From: Candidatus Limiplasma stercoravium
GTDB taxonomy: Bacteria > Bacillota > Clostridia > Christensenellales > Aristaeellaceae
Assembly (NCBI GenBank): GCA_018715175.1
Contig: DVME01000110.1
Span: 1-34,068 of the forward strand
Length of the DNA stretch: 34,068 nt
Direction of reading: 5' to 3'
The position numbers were made by a program, and so were the translations under genes. A model generated the notes under the pieces. It ran no database searches and was not told where the DNA came from. It worked only from the letters and a program-made list of their open reading frames with translations. Positions 1 through 12,635 of the stretch are shown here, piece after piece. The stretch's first letter is position 1. The number at the start of each line of letters is the position of its first letter.

Positions 1-27
1 GTGGATAGCTTTTCAATTGAGCATCAA

Positions 28-1011
28 CTACGAAACCATTTTGAGAGACACGCGCGTTTTGAGCCGGTTGTGTTCCCGCTTCATCCATAGCTTTTTGAGG
101 TCAAACACCAGGGCGAGGGAAAATAGTTCCGTGCGAATATTGCCTTTGCCTCTGGTGAGAAAGCGGCGAAAGCCGTGATGGATTCGCTGTTGACAGCGAT
201 CTAGACGTTATACCCGGGGTTGAGATGACCGTTGCGCATGTAATCTTCCTTCATTCGCATGAAGGCCGCGTCCGGATCTGTTTTGGAATCGCTGTTGCGG
301 CTGCCGCCCATGATGGTCAGCTTCCATTCGTATGCTTTTCAGCGTTCCAGCAGCGTCCATTGTCCTTCCCATTCGCGCTGCTGCGGACTTTTGCGTTTGC
401 CGCTCCCGTGTACGAAAAGGATATGCCGCCGTTCTTCCTCCGGCCTGGAACCGATGGCAGAAGAGCTCTTGAGCCCTGTTCGTTTTTCCAGTTCCGCCTT
501 TGCCTTCCCCAGATGCTTTTGGATGGGTTTGGTACCGGCCAGCAGCGCTTTCCAGCTTTGTTCCGTCGATGCATACCGTTTGGTGATCTGTTTCGCTCAT
601 GTCCTCCAGTTTCTTCACAAACTGATAGAACAGATCTTCCACCACTTCCCGGCGGCGGCCCGTGCGGAAACGTGAAAATGTCGTGTGATCCTGCGCCTTT
701 TGATCCTCCAGCAGCCATCTGAAGTCGATCCGATATGGACAGGCTTCCTCCAGCTTCCGGCTGAACTAGATCCTACACAGATATTTATGTACCATGACCT
801 TGAACAACATCCATGGATTCGCTGCCGATTTTCTCCCGCCGGGTGAATACGCTTTGTACAGTTTCCCGTATTCCAGTTTCTCAAGCGGGGCGCTTAGCAG
901 GCGGACAGGCGCGTTCTGCGGTATGGTGATTTCCGAATTCAGCGCAAAGACCCGTTGACCGTGTCGCTCAAATACCTTATACCGGTCTTGCTTTTGATAG
1001 GTTTCTTTCAC
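28..1011 (-). pseudogene. Decayed IS1182-family transposase
   Basis: Read on the minus strand, the fragments line up with an IS1182-type (DUF772 plus DDE) transposase. The N-terminal part starts at a GTG at 1011 and carries IPQNAPVRLLSAPLEKLEYG and AYSPGGRKSA. An in-frame TAG follows LCRI near 766. The same frame then resumes with SRKLEEACPYRIDFRWLLED and VCIDGTKLESAAGR, which holds the probable first catalytic Asp. After that the frame shifts (PIQKHLGKAKAELEK), and [15 protein letters not shown] and LNPGYNV follow with further stops. The reading then jumps from AVNSES to FRRFLTRGKGNIRTELF and ends at a TAG at 28-30 after LKKLWMKREH. The roughly 130 residues usually found between AVNSE and FRRFLTRG are missing, so there is an internal deletion as well as nonsense and frameshift lesions. 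It cannot encode an active enzyme. Family assignment is from remembered motifs. Confidence 0.85.
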
Positions 1012-1032
1012 ACCTTTATCTTAAGCGAAAAG

Positions 1033-1070
1033 ACGAGGTTTGGATACCCTTTTGGGGTTCCTTGCCTCGT
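1033..1070 (-). terminator. Imperfect hairpin downstream of the anti-sigma gene
   Basis: The arms ACGAGG and CCTCGT, extended inward by GGxACCC/GGGTxTCC pairing, form a bulged stem around a five-base CAAAA-type loop. On the minus strand it is followed by CTTTTCGC, a short T-run. It lies 67 bases past the stop of the anti-sigma gene and just before the transposase wreck. It could be that operon's terminator or part of the old insertion-sequence end. Confidence 0.4.
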
Positions 1071-1137
1071 ATTTTGGGCTGGGGTGCTTTGCAATGCGTC
1101 CTGTGGAATGGCAAGTCCGGCGAACTCCGCCGCGGCG

Positions 1138-2292
1138 TTAGTCTACGGGCTGAACCGCGATTTCGCAGGATTCGAAGCGAGTTTTTTCCCAGGCGTCATA
1201 GGCGCGCAGGGTATACGTATCGTACAGCTCGTCAATCCCCAGCGACTCCGTTTGGCGGAAGTGGTTTTCCTCCACTTGGACAATCTGCCCCACGCCGGTA
1301 ATGCCGCTAGGCAGGCGCTGATCGTAGTAGGGCGCGGATGCGTCGCTGTTGGGATCGACAAACTCAAACCATAGGCCGTCGCCGACGGTTGCGTACAGCT
1401 CGGGATCCGTCACGGTAAAATCAATGGTCGCGTAAATATCCTGCGCCTTGACCTCCAGCCTTAACCGGTCTACCCTCACGCCGAGGCTGGGGTAGGCGTA
1501 GGCGCCCTCGCCTTGGTAGACCTGGCTGTCGTAAGAGACTTCCTCCAGCGTAAGAGGATGGCTGAGGCGGATTTGCCCGTCAAGGTTTTTCTCCTCAAGG
1601 CTGTCGCTGCTGGGATCGCAGGGAATCAAGCACGCGATCAGCTTCGTCTCGCGCTGCGCCGCCGAATGCTCGAAAAAGTCCTGCATGTAAATCGTGAGCG
1701 TGCCGTCGTCGTTGAGGTGATAGTCGTAGCTGCCGCCGTTCGATTTTTCGCCCATAGGCTCCAGCACGGTTTCCACCGCCCACGCCGACTCATATCCGCC
1801 CTGGGCGTAGAGATCCCGCACGGTGCGAGAATCCCCGTCGTCCCATTCATGGCCGAAGCGCAGCATCATCTGCCAGTTGTCGTCCGCGGACATGTCCATG
1901 CCCAGCAGCATCGTTTTGTCGTCCTGGGGCTTCACGTCAACGACCATGCGAGAGGTCAGGCCGTCGTAGTAGATTTCGCGCACATCCACCATCACCAGCT
2001 CGTTTTCCAGGTGGAGCACATCGGATTGGATATACTGCTGAGCGTCCTCAGGCATATAGAGGTTGTATCCGCGCCCTGCAAAATCCAGCACGCCAAAGCG
2101 CGTGGCTGTCGCCAGCGCGACCGCGCAGAGCAGGAGAATGATGAGAAAGACCACGGCAAAGGACAGCTTTTTTTTCATAACCGGCTTCTCCTTTCCTTCT
2201 AGCAAATCCAGGGTTTTTCTGCGCAGCTGCGCAGAAACATGCACATGGGCCATTTCGTTGTGATAGCGGGCGCGAAACGATTCTTTCGTCAT
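1138..2292 (-). CDS. Membrane-anchored anti-sigma-type protein (partner of ECF sigma factor)
   Basis: A 384-residue protein of three parts. A basic cytoplasmic N-terminus of about 40 residues begins MTKESFRARYHNEMAHVHV. One membrane segment follows at about 44-63 (LSFAVVFLIILLLCAVALA). The rest, about 320 residues, is a charged, presumably extracytoplasmic domain. The ATG overlaps the stop of the upstream ECF sigma gene as ATGA (2289-2292), so the two are almost certainly cotranscribed and translationally coupled. That position and the single-pass layout are typical of anti-sigma or sensor proteins that hold an ECF sigma factor at the membrane. I recognise no catalytic motif in the outer domain, and the anti-sigma role is inferred from context. 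Oddity: codon 39 is an ATG at 2178 preceded by AAAGGAG with nine-base spacing, which could give a shorter form lacking the cytoplasmic segment. Confidence 0.75.
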   Translation of the reverse strand: MTKESFRARYHNEMAHVHVSAQLRRKTLDLLEGKEKPVMKKKLSFAVVFLIILLLCAVALATATRFGVLDFAGRGYNLYMPEDAQQYIQSDVLHLENELVMVDVREIYYDGLTSRMVVDVKPQDDKTMLLGMDMSADDNWQMMLRFGHEWDDGDSRTVRDLYAQGGYESAWAVETVLEPMGEKSNGGSYDYHLNDDGTLTIYMQDFFEHSAAQRETKLIACLIPCDPSSDSLEEKNLDGQIRLSHPLTLEEVSYDSQVYQGEGAYAYPSLGVRVDRLRLEVKAQDIYATIDFTVTDPELYATVGDGLWFEFVDPNSDASAPYYDQRLPSGITGVGQIVQVEENHFRQTESLGIDELYDTYTLRAYDAWEKTRFESCEIAVQPVD

Positions 2293-2768
2293 GGCTCGAT
2301 CTCTCCTTTCAACGCTTTTTCCAGTTGCTTGCGAGCGCGTCGAAGGCGGGTGGAAACGGTGTTGACGGATAGATGAAGCACATTGGCGATTTCCTGGGTA
2401 TTCAGGTTTTGATCATAATACAGAAGCACCACCTCGCGGTACATGCCCGGCAGGGAAAACACGGCTTTGACGAGCGGCGCGTTGTCCGCCTCCTGCGGCG
2501 CCGCCAGATCCAGCAGGGATTCGATGGGCTGGCTTTTGCGCCACATCCGAAACCAGCGGGAACGCAGCTGGTCCCGGCAGGTGTTTACGGCAATGGCGCA
2601 CAGCCAGGTTTTGGGGCTGCTTTCGCCCCGAAAACGATCCGATGAGCGCCATGCCTTCAGAAAGGTTTCCTGAAATGCGTCCTCTGCCAGACCGCGGTCG
2701 CCAAGATAGGCAAGGCAAAGGCGCAATACGTCGTCTCCATACAGGTCGATGAGCTCCTCGACCATCAT
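2289..2768 (-). CDS. ECF-family RNA polymerase sigma factor
   Basis: About 159 residues, the usual size of an extracytoplasmic-function sigma factor. Region 2 is seen in LIDLYGDDVLRLCLAYLGD, DAFQETFLKAWRS and PKTWLCAIAVNTCRDQLR. Region 4 is seen in LPGMYREVVLLYYDQNLNTQ and VNTVSTRLRRARKQLEKAL, a helix-turn-helix that reads the -35 element. Of three nearby ATGs, the one at 2774 touches the GGGAGGA ribosome-binding site. The one at 2768 (then 2765) has a proper spacing of about six to seven bases, so 2768 is preferred. The gene overlaps the downstream membrane protein by ATGA. It should direct core polymerase to a small regulon, probably including its own operon. I cannot tell the ECF subgroup or the signal. 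Confidence 0.9.
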   Translation of the reverse strand: MMVEELIDLYGDDVLRLCLAYLGDRGLAEDAFQETFLKAWRSSDRFRGESSPKTWLCAIAVNTCRDQLRSRWFRMWRKSQPIESLLDLAAPQEADNAPLVKAVFSLPGMYREVVLLYYDQNLNTQEIANVLHLSVNTVSTRLRRARKQLEKALKGEIEP

Positions 2769-2804
2769 GGGCATTCCTCCCTTCCTGGGTGCTTCATCAA
2801 TATA

Positions 2805-2832
2805 GACGCAAAGAAATTTGATTTCCGTTCGC
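2805..2832 (-). promoter_or_regulatory. Possible ECF-type autoregulatory promoter
   Basis: Upstream of the sigma gene, the minus strand reads GCGAAC (2827-2832), an 18-base spacer, then CGTC (2805-2808) followed by TATATT. A -35 containing GAAC and a -10 containing CGTC resemble ECF promoters. No good sigma-A -35 matches the TATATT. This is a pattern match only. Confidence 0.3.
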
Positions 2833-2873
2833 CTGAGGCAAACCGAGGAGTTTTTTTGTGGGAGGGCACGCAA

Positions 2874-2897
2874 AAGCGCCTGAGCTTTCAGGCGCTT
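2874..2897 (-). terminator. Terminator hairpin after the gyrase/glycosyltransferase operon
   Basis: A perfect 10-base-pair stem, AAGCGCCTGA/TCAGGCGCTT, with a four-base loop, lies 21 bases past the stop of the glycosyltransferase gene ending at 2918. On the minus strand it is followed by TTTTG. The T-run is short but the placement between two minus-strand transcription units fits an intrinsic terminator. Confidence 0.6.
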
Positions 2898-2917
2898 CAA
2901 AATAGAATGAACCGTTA

Positions 2918-4519
2918 TTAAGGAAGGTCGCGTTCGTAGACGGTGCAAAGCACGTTGCCGTAGCTTTCCAGGGTCAACAGCGCATGGTATCCCTCCGGCG
3001 CGGGCACGCCGTAAATGCGCGCGTACGTGGTGTTAAAAAACAGGTACGGCGCGTTTTCGTCCTGAGCAATCGTCAAAACCTGGCGCAGTTCTTCGCTTAA
3101 AACCTCGTAGGCGTGCTCCACGCCAAACCAGCTCATGGGATCCCGCGAGCCCAGCACCAAAGGCAGCGCTTCGTTGCGCTCTGCCTTGGCCAGTTGACGC
3201 AGGGCGTTGAGCGTGCTCACGTCCCAGTAGTCCAATTCCATGTCGGCTTCGGGGTTTGAGCCGGCCAAAAAGTTGTAGTAGGCGAATTGATAGGGATGCT
3301 CCCGCGCGATGCCCACGCCGGTTGCAACCAGCAGCGCCGACAAACCCACCGCCAGGAGCCGGCGCAGGGAACGGCTGCGCAGCCAGCGGTAGCAGGCTGC
3401 CGCGCCATGCGCAGCCAGGGGCGCCACGCCCGCATAGACAAAATAGAAATGCCGCCAGCCGTTGTATACAATAGGCCGGATGAGCATGGCGACCGCCAAA
3501 GGCGCGGCCCAGCACAGCGTCGCCGCCAGCAGCCCCAGCGTTTCCGGACGGCGCAGAGCCTGCGCGCGTTCCCGCCGGACGCGCTGGAGCGCATGCAGCT
3601 GGCCTGCCGCGCCCAGCACGGGCACGTACAGCGGCAGCGTCACCAGCATTGTCCACGGAAGATAATACCAGGGCAGCGGCGCCATTTTTTGATCCCACAC
3701 CATGCCCCGAAAGACCACCACGCCCGGCCATCGGGAAAAGCCAGAAGCGTTGGAAAGCCCATAGCTGAAATAATCGCCGGGCGAAGCCCAAAGCGCCGGG
3801 GTGAGCGCGGCGTAAAAGAGAGCAAACAGCGCCACCGTGCCCACGGCGGCGACCGCCGTTTGCCGGTTCCAACGGCGGGACGCGCACAGGAGCGCCACAG
3901 CGCACAGGCCCATGACGCCCCAGGCGAAAGCCCCGGCAATTTTGGTGTTGGCGGCCATGGCGCCGGCCAGCGAAAACCAAACGCCGCGCCACAGCGTCGG
4001 CCGCTTGAGCAGCCGCATGCCCAGCCAAAGCGTTAGAAGCACCAGCGAAAGCAGCACCATGTCCTTGTTGTTGTAATGGCCTTCGGCAAAAAAGCGCGGG
4101 CTGAGCCACAACAGCAGCGCGCCCAGGAGCGAAAAGGGCCGCGAAAGCCCGGTATGCCGTCCAAAGGCGTACAGCGCCCAGACCCCGGCCATGAACCAAA
4201 GCCACGTATAGGCATGCCACAGCGCCGTCAGCACATCCGGGGAAAGCTCCATCGCCAGCAGCGCGGCGGCCGGATAGTAAGCGCATTGCCCGTGATCTCG
4301 CTCCACGCTTTGCGAAATGGGCTCAACCCCCAAGGAACGGTACCAAAGCGCGGCGGCGCTGTCCTCGCCCTGAAACGCCAGGGCGTATTCCAGCATGTTT
4401 TCGCGCAGAATTTCCTGCTCGGCGGGCTCGTCGCAGGGCAGGCCATAATCGGCGCAGACGGCCAGGCCCACCAGCGTCATCGCGGCAAAGGCCAGCGCCA
4501 CCCAAAGGCCCGGCTTCAT
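2918..4519 (-). CDS. GT-C fold polyprenol-phosphate-sugar glycosyltransferase (GT39/PMT-like), second paralog
   Basis: A 533-residue polytopic membrane protein with about a dozen hydrophobic segments. The first loop carries DYGLPCDEPAE, with an Asp-Glu pair at about 30-31. This is the usual acidic motif of GT-C enzymes (GT39/PMT, ArnT), which transfer sugar from a polyprenyl-phosphate donor on the outer face of the membrane. Further motifs shared with the next gene are ISQSVERDHG, SPRFFAEGHYNNKD, YNGWRHFYF, REHPYQFAYY and LDYWDVS. The start overlaps the stop of the paralog as ATGA (4516-4519). The two are a tandem duplication, now strongly diverged in the loops. Acceptor and sugar are unknown. 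A role in decorating wall polymers or exported proteins is inference. Confidence 0.75.
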   Translation of the reverse strand: MKPGLWVALAFAAMTLVGLAVCADYGLPCDEPAEQEILRENMLEYALAFQGEDSAAALWYRSLGVEPISQSVERDHGQCAYYPAAALLAMELSPDVLTALWHAYTWLWFMAGVWALYAFGRHTGLSRPFSLLGALLLWLSPRFFAEGHYNNKDMVLLSLVLLTLWLGMRLLKRPTLWRGVWFSLAGAMAANTKIAGAFAWGVMGLCAVALLCASRRWNRQTAVAAVGTVALFALFYAALTPALWASPGDYFSYGLSNASGFSRWPGVVVFRGMVWDQKMAPLPWYYLPWTMLVTLPLYVPVLGAAGQLHALQRVRRERAQALRRPETLGLLAATLCWAAPLAVAMLIRPIVYNGWRHFYFVYAGVAPLAAHGAAACYRWLRSRSLRRLLAVGLSALLVATGVGIAREHPYQFAYYNFLAGSNPEADMELDYWDVSTLNALRQLAKAERNEALPLVLGSRDPMSWFGVEHAYEVLSEELRQVLTIAQDENAPYLFFNTTYARIYGVPAPEGYHALLTLESYGNVLCTVYERDLP

Positions 4520-6168
4520 GGCGCATCCACCTCCACCTCAAAAATCTGCATAATGGTCTGTCCGTAGGAGCGCAGGCTGACGACTTCGCGCATCCCTTCG
4601 GTGTTCAAACCTCCGATAATGGCATAGCTGGGATTGACCAGCACATAGCTGGCCTGGGACAAGGCCACGGCGTCAAAGCGGCTGCGCAGACCATCGGGCA
4701 TGACGTAAAGCGCCTTGGCCAGCGCGTCCTGGGCCCAGATATCCGCGCCGGCGACGGCAAGGACGCCTTCTGTGTTTTGGGCCAGCTGTTCCAGCGCATT
4801 TCGGGCGCTGACGTTCCAGTAATCCAGCTCCTGAAAATTCTCCTTTTGGGCCAAGGGCTGGTAGTAGGCGTACTGGTAAGGATGCTCGCGCAGGATGCCC
4901 GCGGCGCTGACGAGCAGGCAGCCGGCCAGCGCCGCGGCGAACAGCCGGCGCAAAAACGGCCGCGCGCGCTTAAAGACCGCATGCGCCGCATAAGCCGCCA
5001 GCGCCAGCATGGGCCCGTAAAGGAAATAGAAATGACGCCAACCGTTGTACACGCGCGTTCGCGTGACCAGGGCCAGGCCCAGCGGCAACGCCCACATCAA
5101 GATCGTCAATAGCAGGGGGATGCCTTCGGCGCCAAAGCGAGCGGCCTTTTCGCCCGGTTCGTCCATGGGAAGGGCGCGCAGCGAGCGCGCCGCCGCGCCC
5201 AATGCCGCGACCGTTCCCAACCCAATGAGCGCCAGCGCCCATAGCGGCGTGGTGGCCAGGACCATGTAGGGCAGATAATACCAGGGCATGGCGTCGCGCC
5301 GGAAATCAAAAACCGTTCCCCGGAACAAAAGCCGGTTTTCCCAGCGCGAAAAGAATAGTGAATTGTCTAACGCATAACGCCAATAGCCGGCGGGATCAGC
5401 CCATAACGCAGGCGTGAGCGCCGCGTAGAACGCCGCAAACGCCGCTACCGTGAACCCGGCCACGCCCAGCGTCCGCCGGTTCAACCGGCGTTGCGAGGCC
5501 AAGCCCAGCGTTACCGCCGCGCCGCATAGCAACCAAAGCCCCACGCCCATGAGCTTGGTGTTGGCCGCCAGAGCGCCAAACAAGGAAAACACCGCGCCGC
5601 GCCAGGCCGACGGCCTGCGAAGAAGCGCCAGCGCCTGCCACAAAAGGCACAGGCAAAGCGAAAAAAGAACGATGTCCTTGTTGTTGTAATGCCCCTGCGC
5701 AAAGAAGCGCGGGCTCAAAAGCAGCGTCAGCGCCGCAAGCACCCCCGCCGGTCGGGGCAGGCCCAGCTCGCGGCAGGCAGCGTAAAGGGCGAAGGCGCCC
5801 AGCGTGAACCACGTCCAGCAGCCCATGTGCCACAGCGCCGAGCGCTGCGCTTCGGAAAGCTGTTGGCTCATGACCACCGCGGCCAGGGGATACATGCACG
5901 CCGCGCCGTGATCCTTTTCGATGCTTTGCGAGATGGGCGCCAGGGCGTTGATGACCGGCCGGCTTTCGTCCTGGGCCAGTTGCAGGAACGGGCTTTCGTC
6001 CAGGGCCAAAACGCGCGCATACTCCCACAGATTCATGCGCAGAATGTCCATTTCGTCCGGTTCGTCCCAGCATGGGCCGTAATCCGCCGCCGTCCAAAAA
6101 CCCAAAACTAGAAACGCAGCGAAAAAGGCGCAGACCAACGCGCGCGCCGTCCAAGGCTTCTGCGCCAT
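4516..6168 (-). CDS. GT-C fold polyprenol-phosphate-sugar glycosyltransferase (GT39/PMT-like), first paralog
   Basis: A 550-residue multi-pass membrane protein and tandem paralog of the following gene. It has the GT-C acidic motif in DYGPCWDEPDE (Asp35-Glu36), then ISQSIEKDHG, SPRFFAQGHYNNKD, YNGWRHFYF, REHPYQYAYY and LDYWNVS. The ATG at 6168 follows AAAGGAGG with eight-base spacing. It starts only 32 bases after the gyrA stop, with no terminator seen between, so it is probably transcribed with gyrB-gyrA. The C-terminal 120 residues after the last membrane segment form a soluble domain in both paralogs. The substrate is unknown. The family call is from motif and topology, not a search. Confidence 0.75.
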   Translation of the reverse strand: MAQKPWTARALVCAFFAAFLVLGFWTAADYGPCWDEPDEMDILRMNLWEYARVLALDESPFLQLAQDESRPVINALAPISQSIEKDHGAACMYPLAAVVMSQQLSEAQRSALWHMGCWTWFTLGAFALYAACRELGLPRPAGVLAALTLLLSPRFFAQGHYNNKDIVLFSLCLCLLWQALALLRRPSAWRGAVFSLFGALAANTKLMGVGLWLLCGAAVTLGLASQRRLNRRTLGVAGFTVAAFAAFYAALTPALWADPAGYWRYALDNSLFFSRWENRLLFRGTVFDFRRDAMPWYYLPYMVLATTPLWALALIGLGTVAALGAAARSLRALPMDEPGEKAARFGAEGIPLLLTILMWALPLGLALVTRTRVYNGWRHFYFLYGPMLALAAYAAHAVFKRARPFLRRLFAAALAGCLLVSAAGILREHPYQYAYYQPLAQKENFQELDYWNVSARNALEQLAQNTEGVLAVAGADIWAQDALAKALYVMPDGLRSRFDAVALSQASYVLVNPSYAIIGGLNTEGMREVVSLRSYGQTIMQIFEVEVDAP

Positions 6169-6200
6169 GATCCACGCCTCCTTTCACGTGTGCGAGACGA

Positions 6201-8687
<2,487 letters not shown>

Positions 8688-8734
8688 GAATGGGGTTCAC
8701 TCCTTTTGGCTGCCGGACGGCCGGCTGCGCCGCG

Positions 8735-10759
<2,025 letters not shown>

Positions 10760-10803
10760 CTAAGCCGCCCCGCGCCCGCGCGCAAGGCGGCTTTCACCTG
10801 ATT

Positions 10804-10832
10804 ATTATACCATTTTTTCGCCCGTATGAAAA
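10804..10832 (-). promoter_or_regulatory. Sigma-A promoter for gyrB
   Basis: On the minus strand a -35 TTTTCA (10827-10832) and a perfect -10 TATAAT (10804-10809) are separated by 17 bases. They lie about 85 bases upstream of the gyrB start. No other candidate of this quality faces gyrB. Confidence 0.65.
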
Positions 10833-10884
10833 GGGGTTTCTACCTTATTATATTGACGCAAGACGCCAAAGTACGCCAAAGCTG

Positions 10885-10913
10885 TTGGAAACGCGGCCGA
10901 TTTGTGGTATGAT
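10885..10913 (+). promoter_or_regulatory. Sigma-A promoter for the esterase/tlyA pair
   Basis: TTGGAA (10885-10890), a 17-base spacer and TATGAT (10908-10913). This lies 40 bases before the esterase ATG and is divergent from the gyrB promoter. Confidence 0.7.
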
Positions 10914-10952
10914 GAAAATAACGCCAGCCAAAATGAAAGGGGAGACAATCGC

Positions 10953-11738
10953 ATGATTTTTACGGACTTTCACTTTTACAGCGAAACCCTGGGCATTCAA
11001 ACCGCCGTATATATCCTGCTGCCGGACAAGGCCGTGCTGAAACAGTCCGACAAGCCCTTGCCGGTGCTGTACCTTTTGCACGGTCTCAGCGACGACCACA
11101 CCATGTGGATGCGTCAAACCCGGTTGGAACAATATGCGCGGCGCTATCGCGTGGCCATTGTGATGCCGGCGGTGAATCGTTCTTTTTATATGGACATGGC
11201 GCATGGCGCAAAGTATGACAGCTTCATAGCCCAGGAGCTGCCCGCTTTGGTGGAAAGCTATTTTCCCGTCAGCCAACAGCGCGAAGACCGTTTTGCCGCC
11301 GGCTTGTCCATGGGCGGCTATGGCGCGCTTAAACTGGGCCTCAGCCGTCCTGGGCGCTATGCGGCGGTCGCCAGCTTTTCCGGCGCGCTGCGCGTGGAGG
11401 ATTCCTACGACGCGCGTTCGGGAAAGAGCGACGAGTTCCTCCGAGAGCTGGACGACGCCTTTGGCGGCGAGCAGGCGCTGCGCAACGGCCATGGAAACCT
11501 CAGCTTCTTGGCCAAGCGCCTGGCGGAAACGCCGGAAAAATCGCCGCGCATTTACATCTCCTGCGGTACGGAGGACTTCCTCTTTGAGACCAACGAGCGT
11601 TTCGTGAGGGACTTTGGCAAACTGCTGCCCATCGAATACCACACCGAGCCCGGCGCGCATACGTGGGACTTTTGGGACAAGCACATCGAACGGGTGCTGA
11701 GGTGGCTGCCGCTGGAGCGCGCGCAAGGCGTATGGTAA
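10953..11738 (+). CDS. Esterase D / tributyrin-esterase family alpha/beta hydrolase
   Basis: A 261-residue alpha/beta hydrolase of the esterase D / S-formylglutathione hydrolase-like family. LYLLHGLSDDHTMW (about 40-52) forms the oxyanion region. The nucleophile is Ser119 in the GLSMGG elbow. Probable triad partners are Asp208 (CGTEDFL) and His236 (PGAHTWDFW). There is no signal peptide, so it is cytoplasmic. The ATG at 10953 follows AAAGGGGAG. An upstream in-frame ATG at 10902 overlaps the promoter -10 region and is rejected. The natural substrate is unknown, with short-chain acyl esters likely. The stop overlaps the start of the methyltransferase by seven bases, so the two are coupled although functionally unrelated. 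Confidence 0.9.
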   Translation: MIFTDFHFYSETLGIQTAVYILLPDKAVLKQSDKPLPVLYLLHGLSDDHTMWMRQTRLEQYARRYRVAIVMPAVNRSFYMDMAHGAKYDSFIAQELPALVESYFPVSQQREDRFAAGLSMGGYGALKLGLSRPGRYAAVASFSGALRVEDSYDARSGKSDEFLRELDDAFGGEQALRNGHGNLSFLAKRLAETPEKSPRIYISCGTEDFLFETNERFVRDFGKLLPIEYHTEPGAHTWDFWDKHIERVLRWLPLERAQGVW

Positions 11739-12547
11739 AGCGCCGAACCGCGCTGGAGCGGTTGCTGGAGGAAGGCTATTTTGAAACGCGCGAGGAGGCG
11801 CTGCCCTACTTGATGAGCGGCGCCGTCACCTGCGGCGGCGTCGTGGTGCGCACGGGGGGACAGCGCGTCGCGGCGGATCAGCCCTTGGCCGTTCGCGGGC
11901 TGAACCTGAAATACGTCGGCAAGGGCGGCTACAAGCTCGAAGGCGCCCTGGATGATTTTGGCGTGGAGGTTCGCGGCCGCGTGTGCGTGGATGCCGGAGC
12001 CTGTACGGGCGGGTTCACGGACTGTCTTTTGCAGCGTGGCGCGGAGCGGGTGTACGCGGTGGAGGTGGGCTTTGGCCAGTTGGCCGGAACGCTGGCGCAA
12101 AACCCGCGCGTGGTAAACCTGGAAAAAACCAACATCGGCGACGAACGGCTGTTGGCTCTTTGTCCCACGCCCACCTTGGGCAGCGTGGATCTGAGCTATC
12201 TTTCGCTGGAAAAGGCGGTGCCTCAATTTCGGGCGGTACTGCATGGCCATGGCGAGTTGGTGTGCCTGGTCAAACCGCTGTTTGAGGTGGACGACGCGCA
12301 GGCGCGGCGCACCGGACAGATGGATCCAAGCGCCTACGCGCCGCTTTTGCGCCGTCTGGCGGACGCGCTGGACGCGCAGCCGGATACGCATGTGGCCGCC
12401 GTCGCCCATAGCCACGTGACTGGCAACCATGGCACCCATGAGTTTTTTTTCCATGTGCGTTTGGGCGTCCCGGGCGAACGATTGACCGATGCTGCGATTG
12501 ATCAGGCTGTGGCGTCCGCGTTGGCTTTGCCGCGTTATCGAAAATAA
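11732..12547 (+). CDS. tlyA: TlyA-family rRNA methyltransferase
   Basis: A 271-residue TlyA/FtsJ-like protein, a family annotated as hemolysin or 2'-O-ribose rRNA methyltransferase. A short S4-like RNA-binding N-terminus (about 1-58, TALERLLEEGYFETREEA) precedes YVGKGGYKLEGAL and the SAM-binding motif DAGACTGGFTDCLLQRGA. Later come GSVDLSYLSLEKA, LVCLVKPLFEV and HEFFF, giving a K-D-K-E type tetrad. The start is the ATG at 11732, which lies inside the esterase stop (TATGGTAAAG). An upstream in-frame start at 11663 would bury far more of the esterase. In Clostridia tlyA is often near recN, argR or nadK, so this pairing with an esterase is less usual. Which rRNA positions are modified cannot be judged here. 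Confidence 0.88.
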   Translation: MVKRRTALERLLEEGYFETREEALPYLMSGAVTCGGVVVRTGGQRVAADQPLAVRGLNLKYVGKGGYKLEGALDDFGVEVRGRVCVDAGACTGGFTDCLLQRGAERVYAVEVGFGQLAGTLAQNPRVVNLEKTNIGDERLLALCPTPTLGSVDLSYLSLEKAVPQFRAVLHGHGELVCLVKPLFEVDDAQARRTGQMDPSAYAPLLRRLADALDAQPDTHVAAVAHSHVTGNHGTHEFFFHVRLGVPGERLTDAAIDQAVASALALPRYRK

Positions 12548-12635
12548 GCGCGAATTCTAGAAATAACGGGATGATTTGCAAACCGTTGCGCGTTACATTG
12601 ACAAGCAGCATTCATCCTGCAAGGGGGGACTACCG

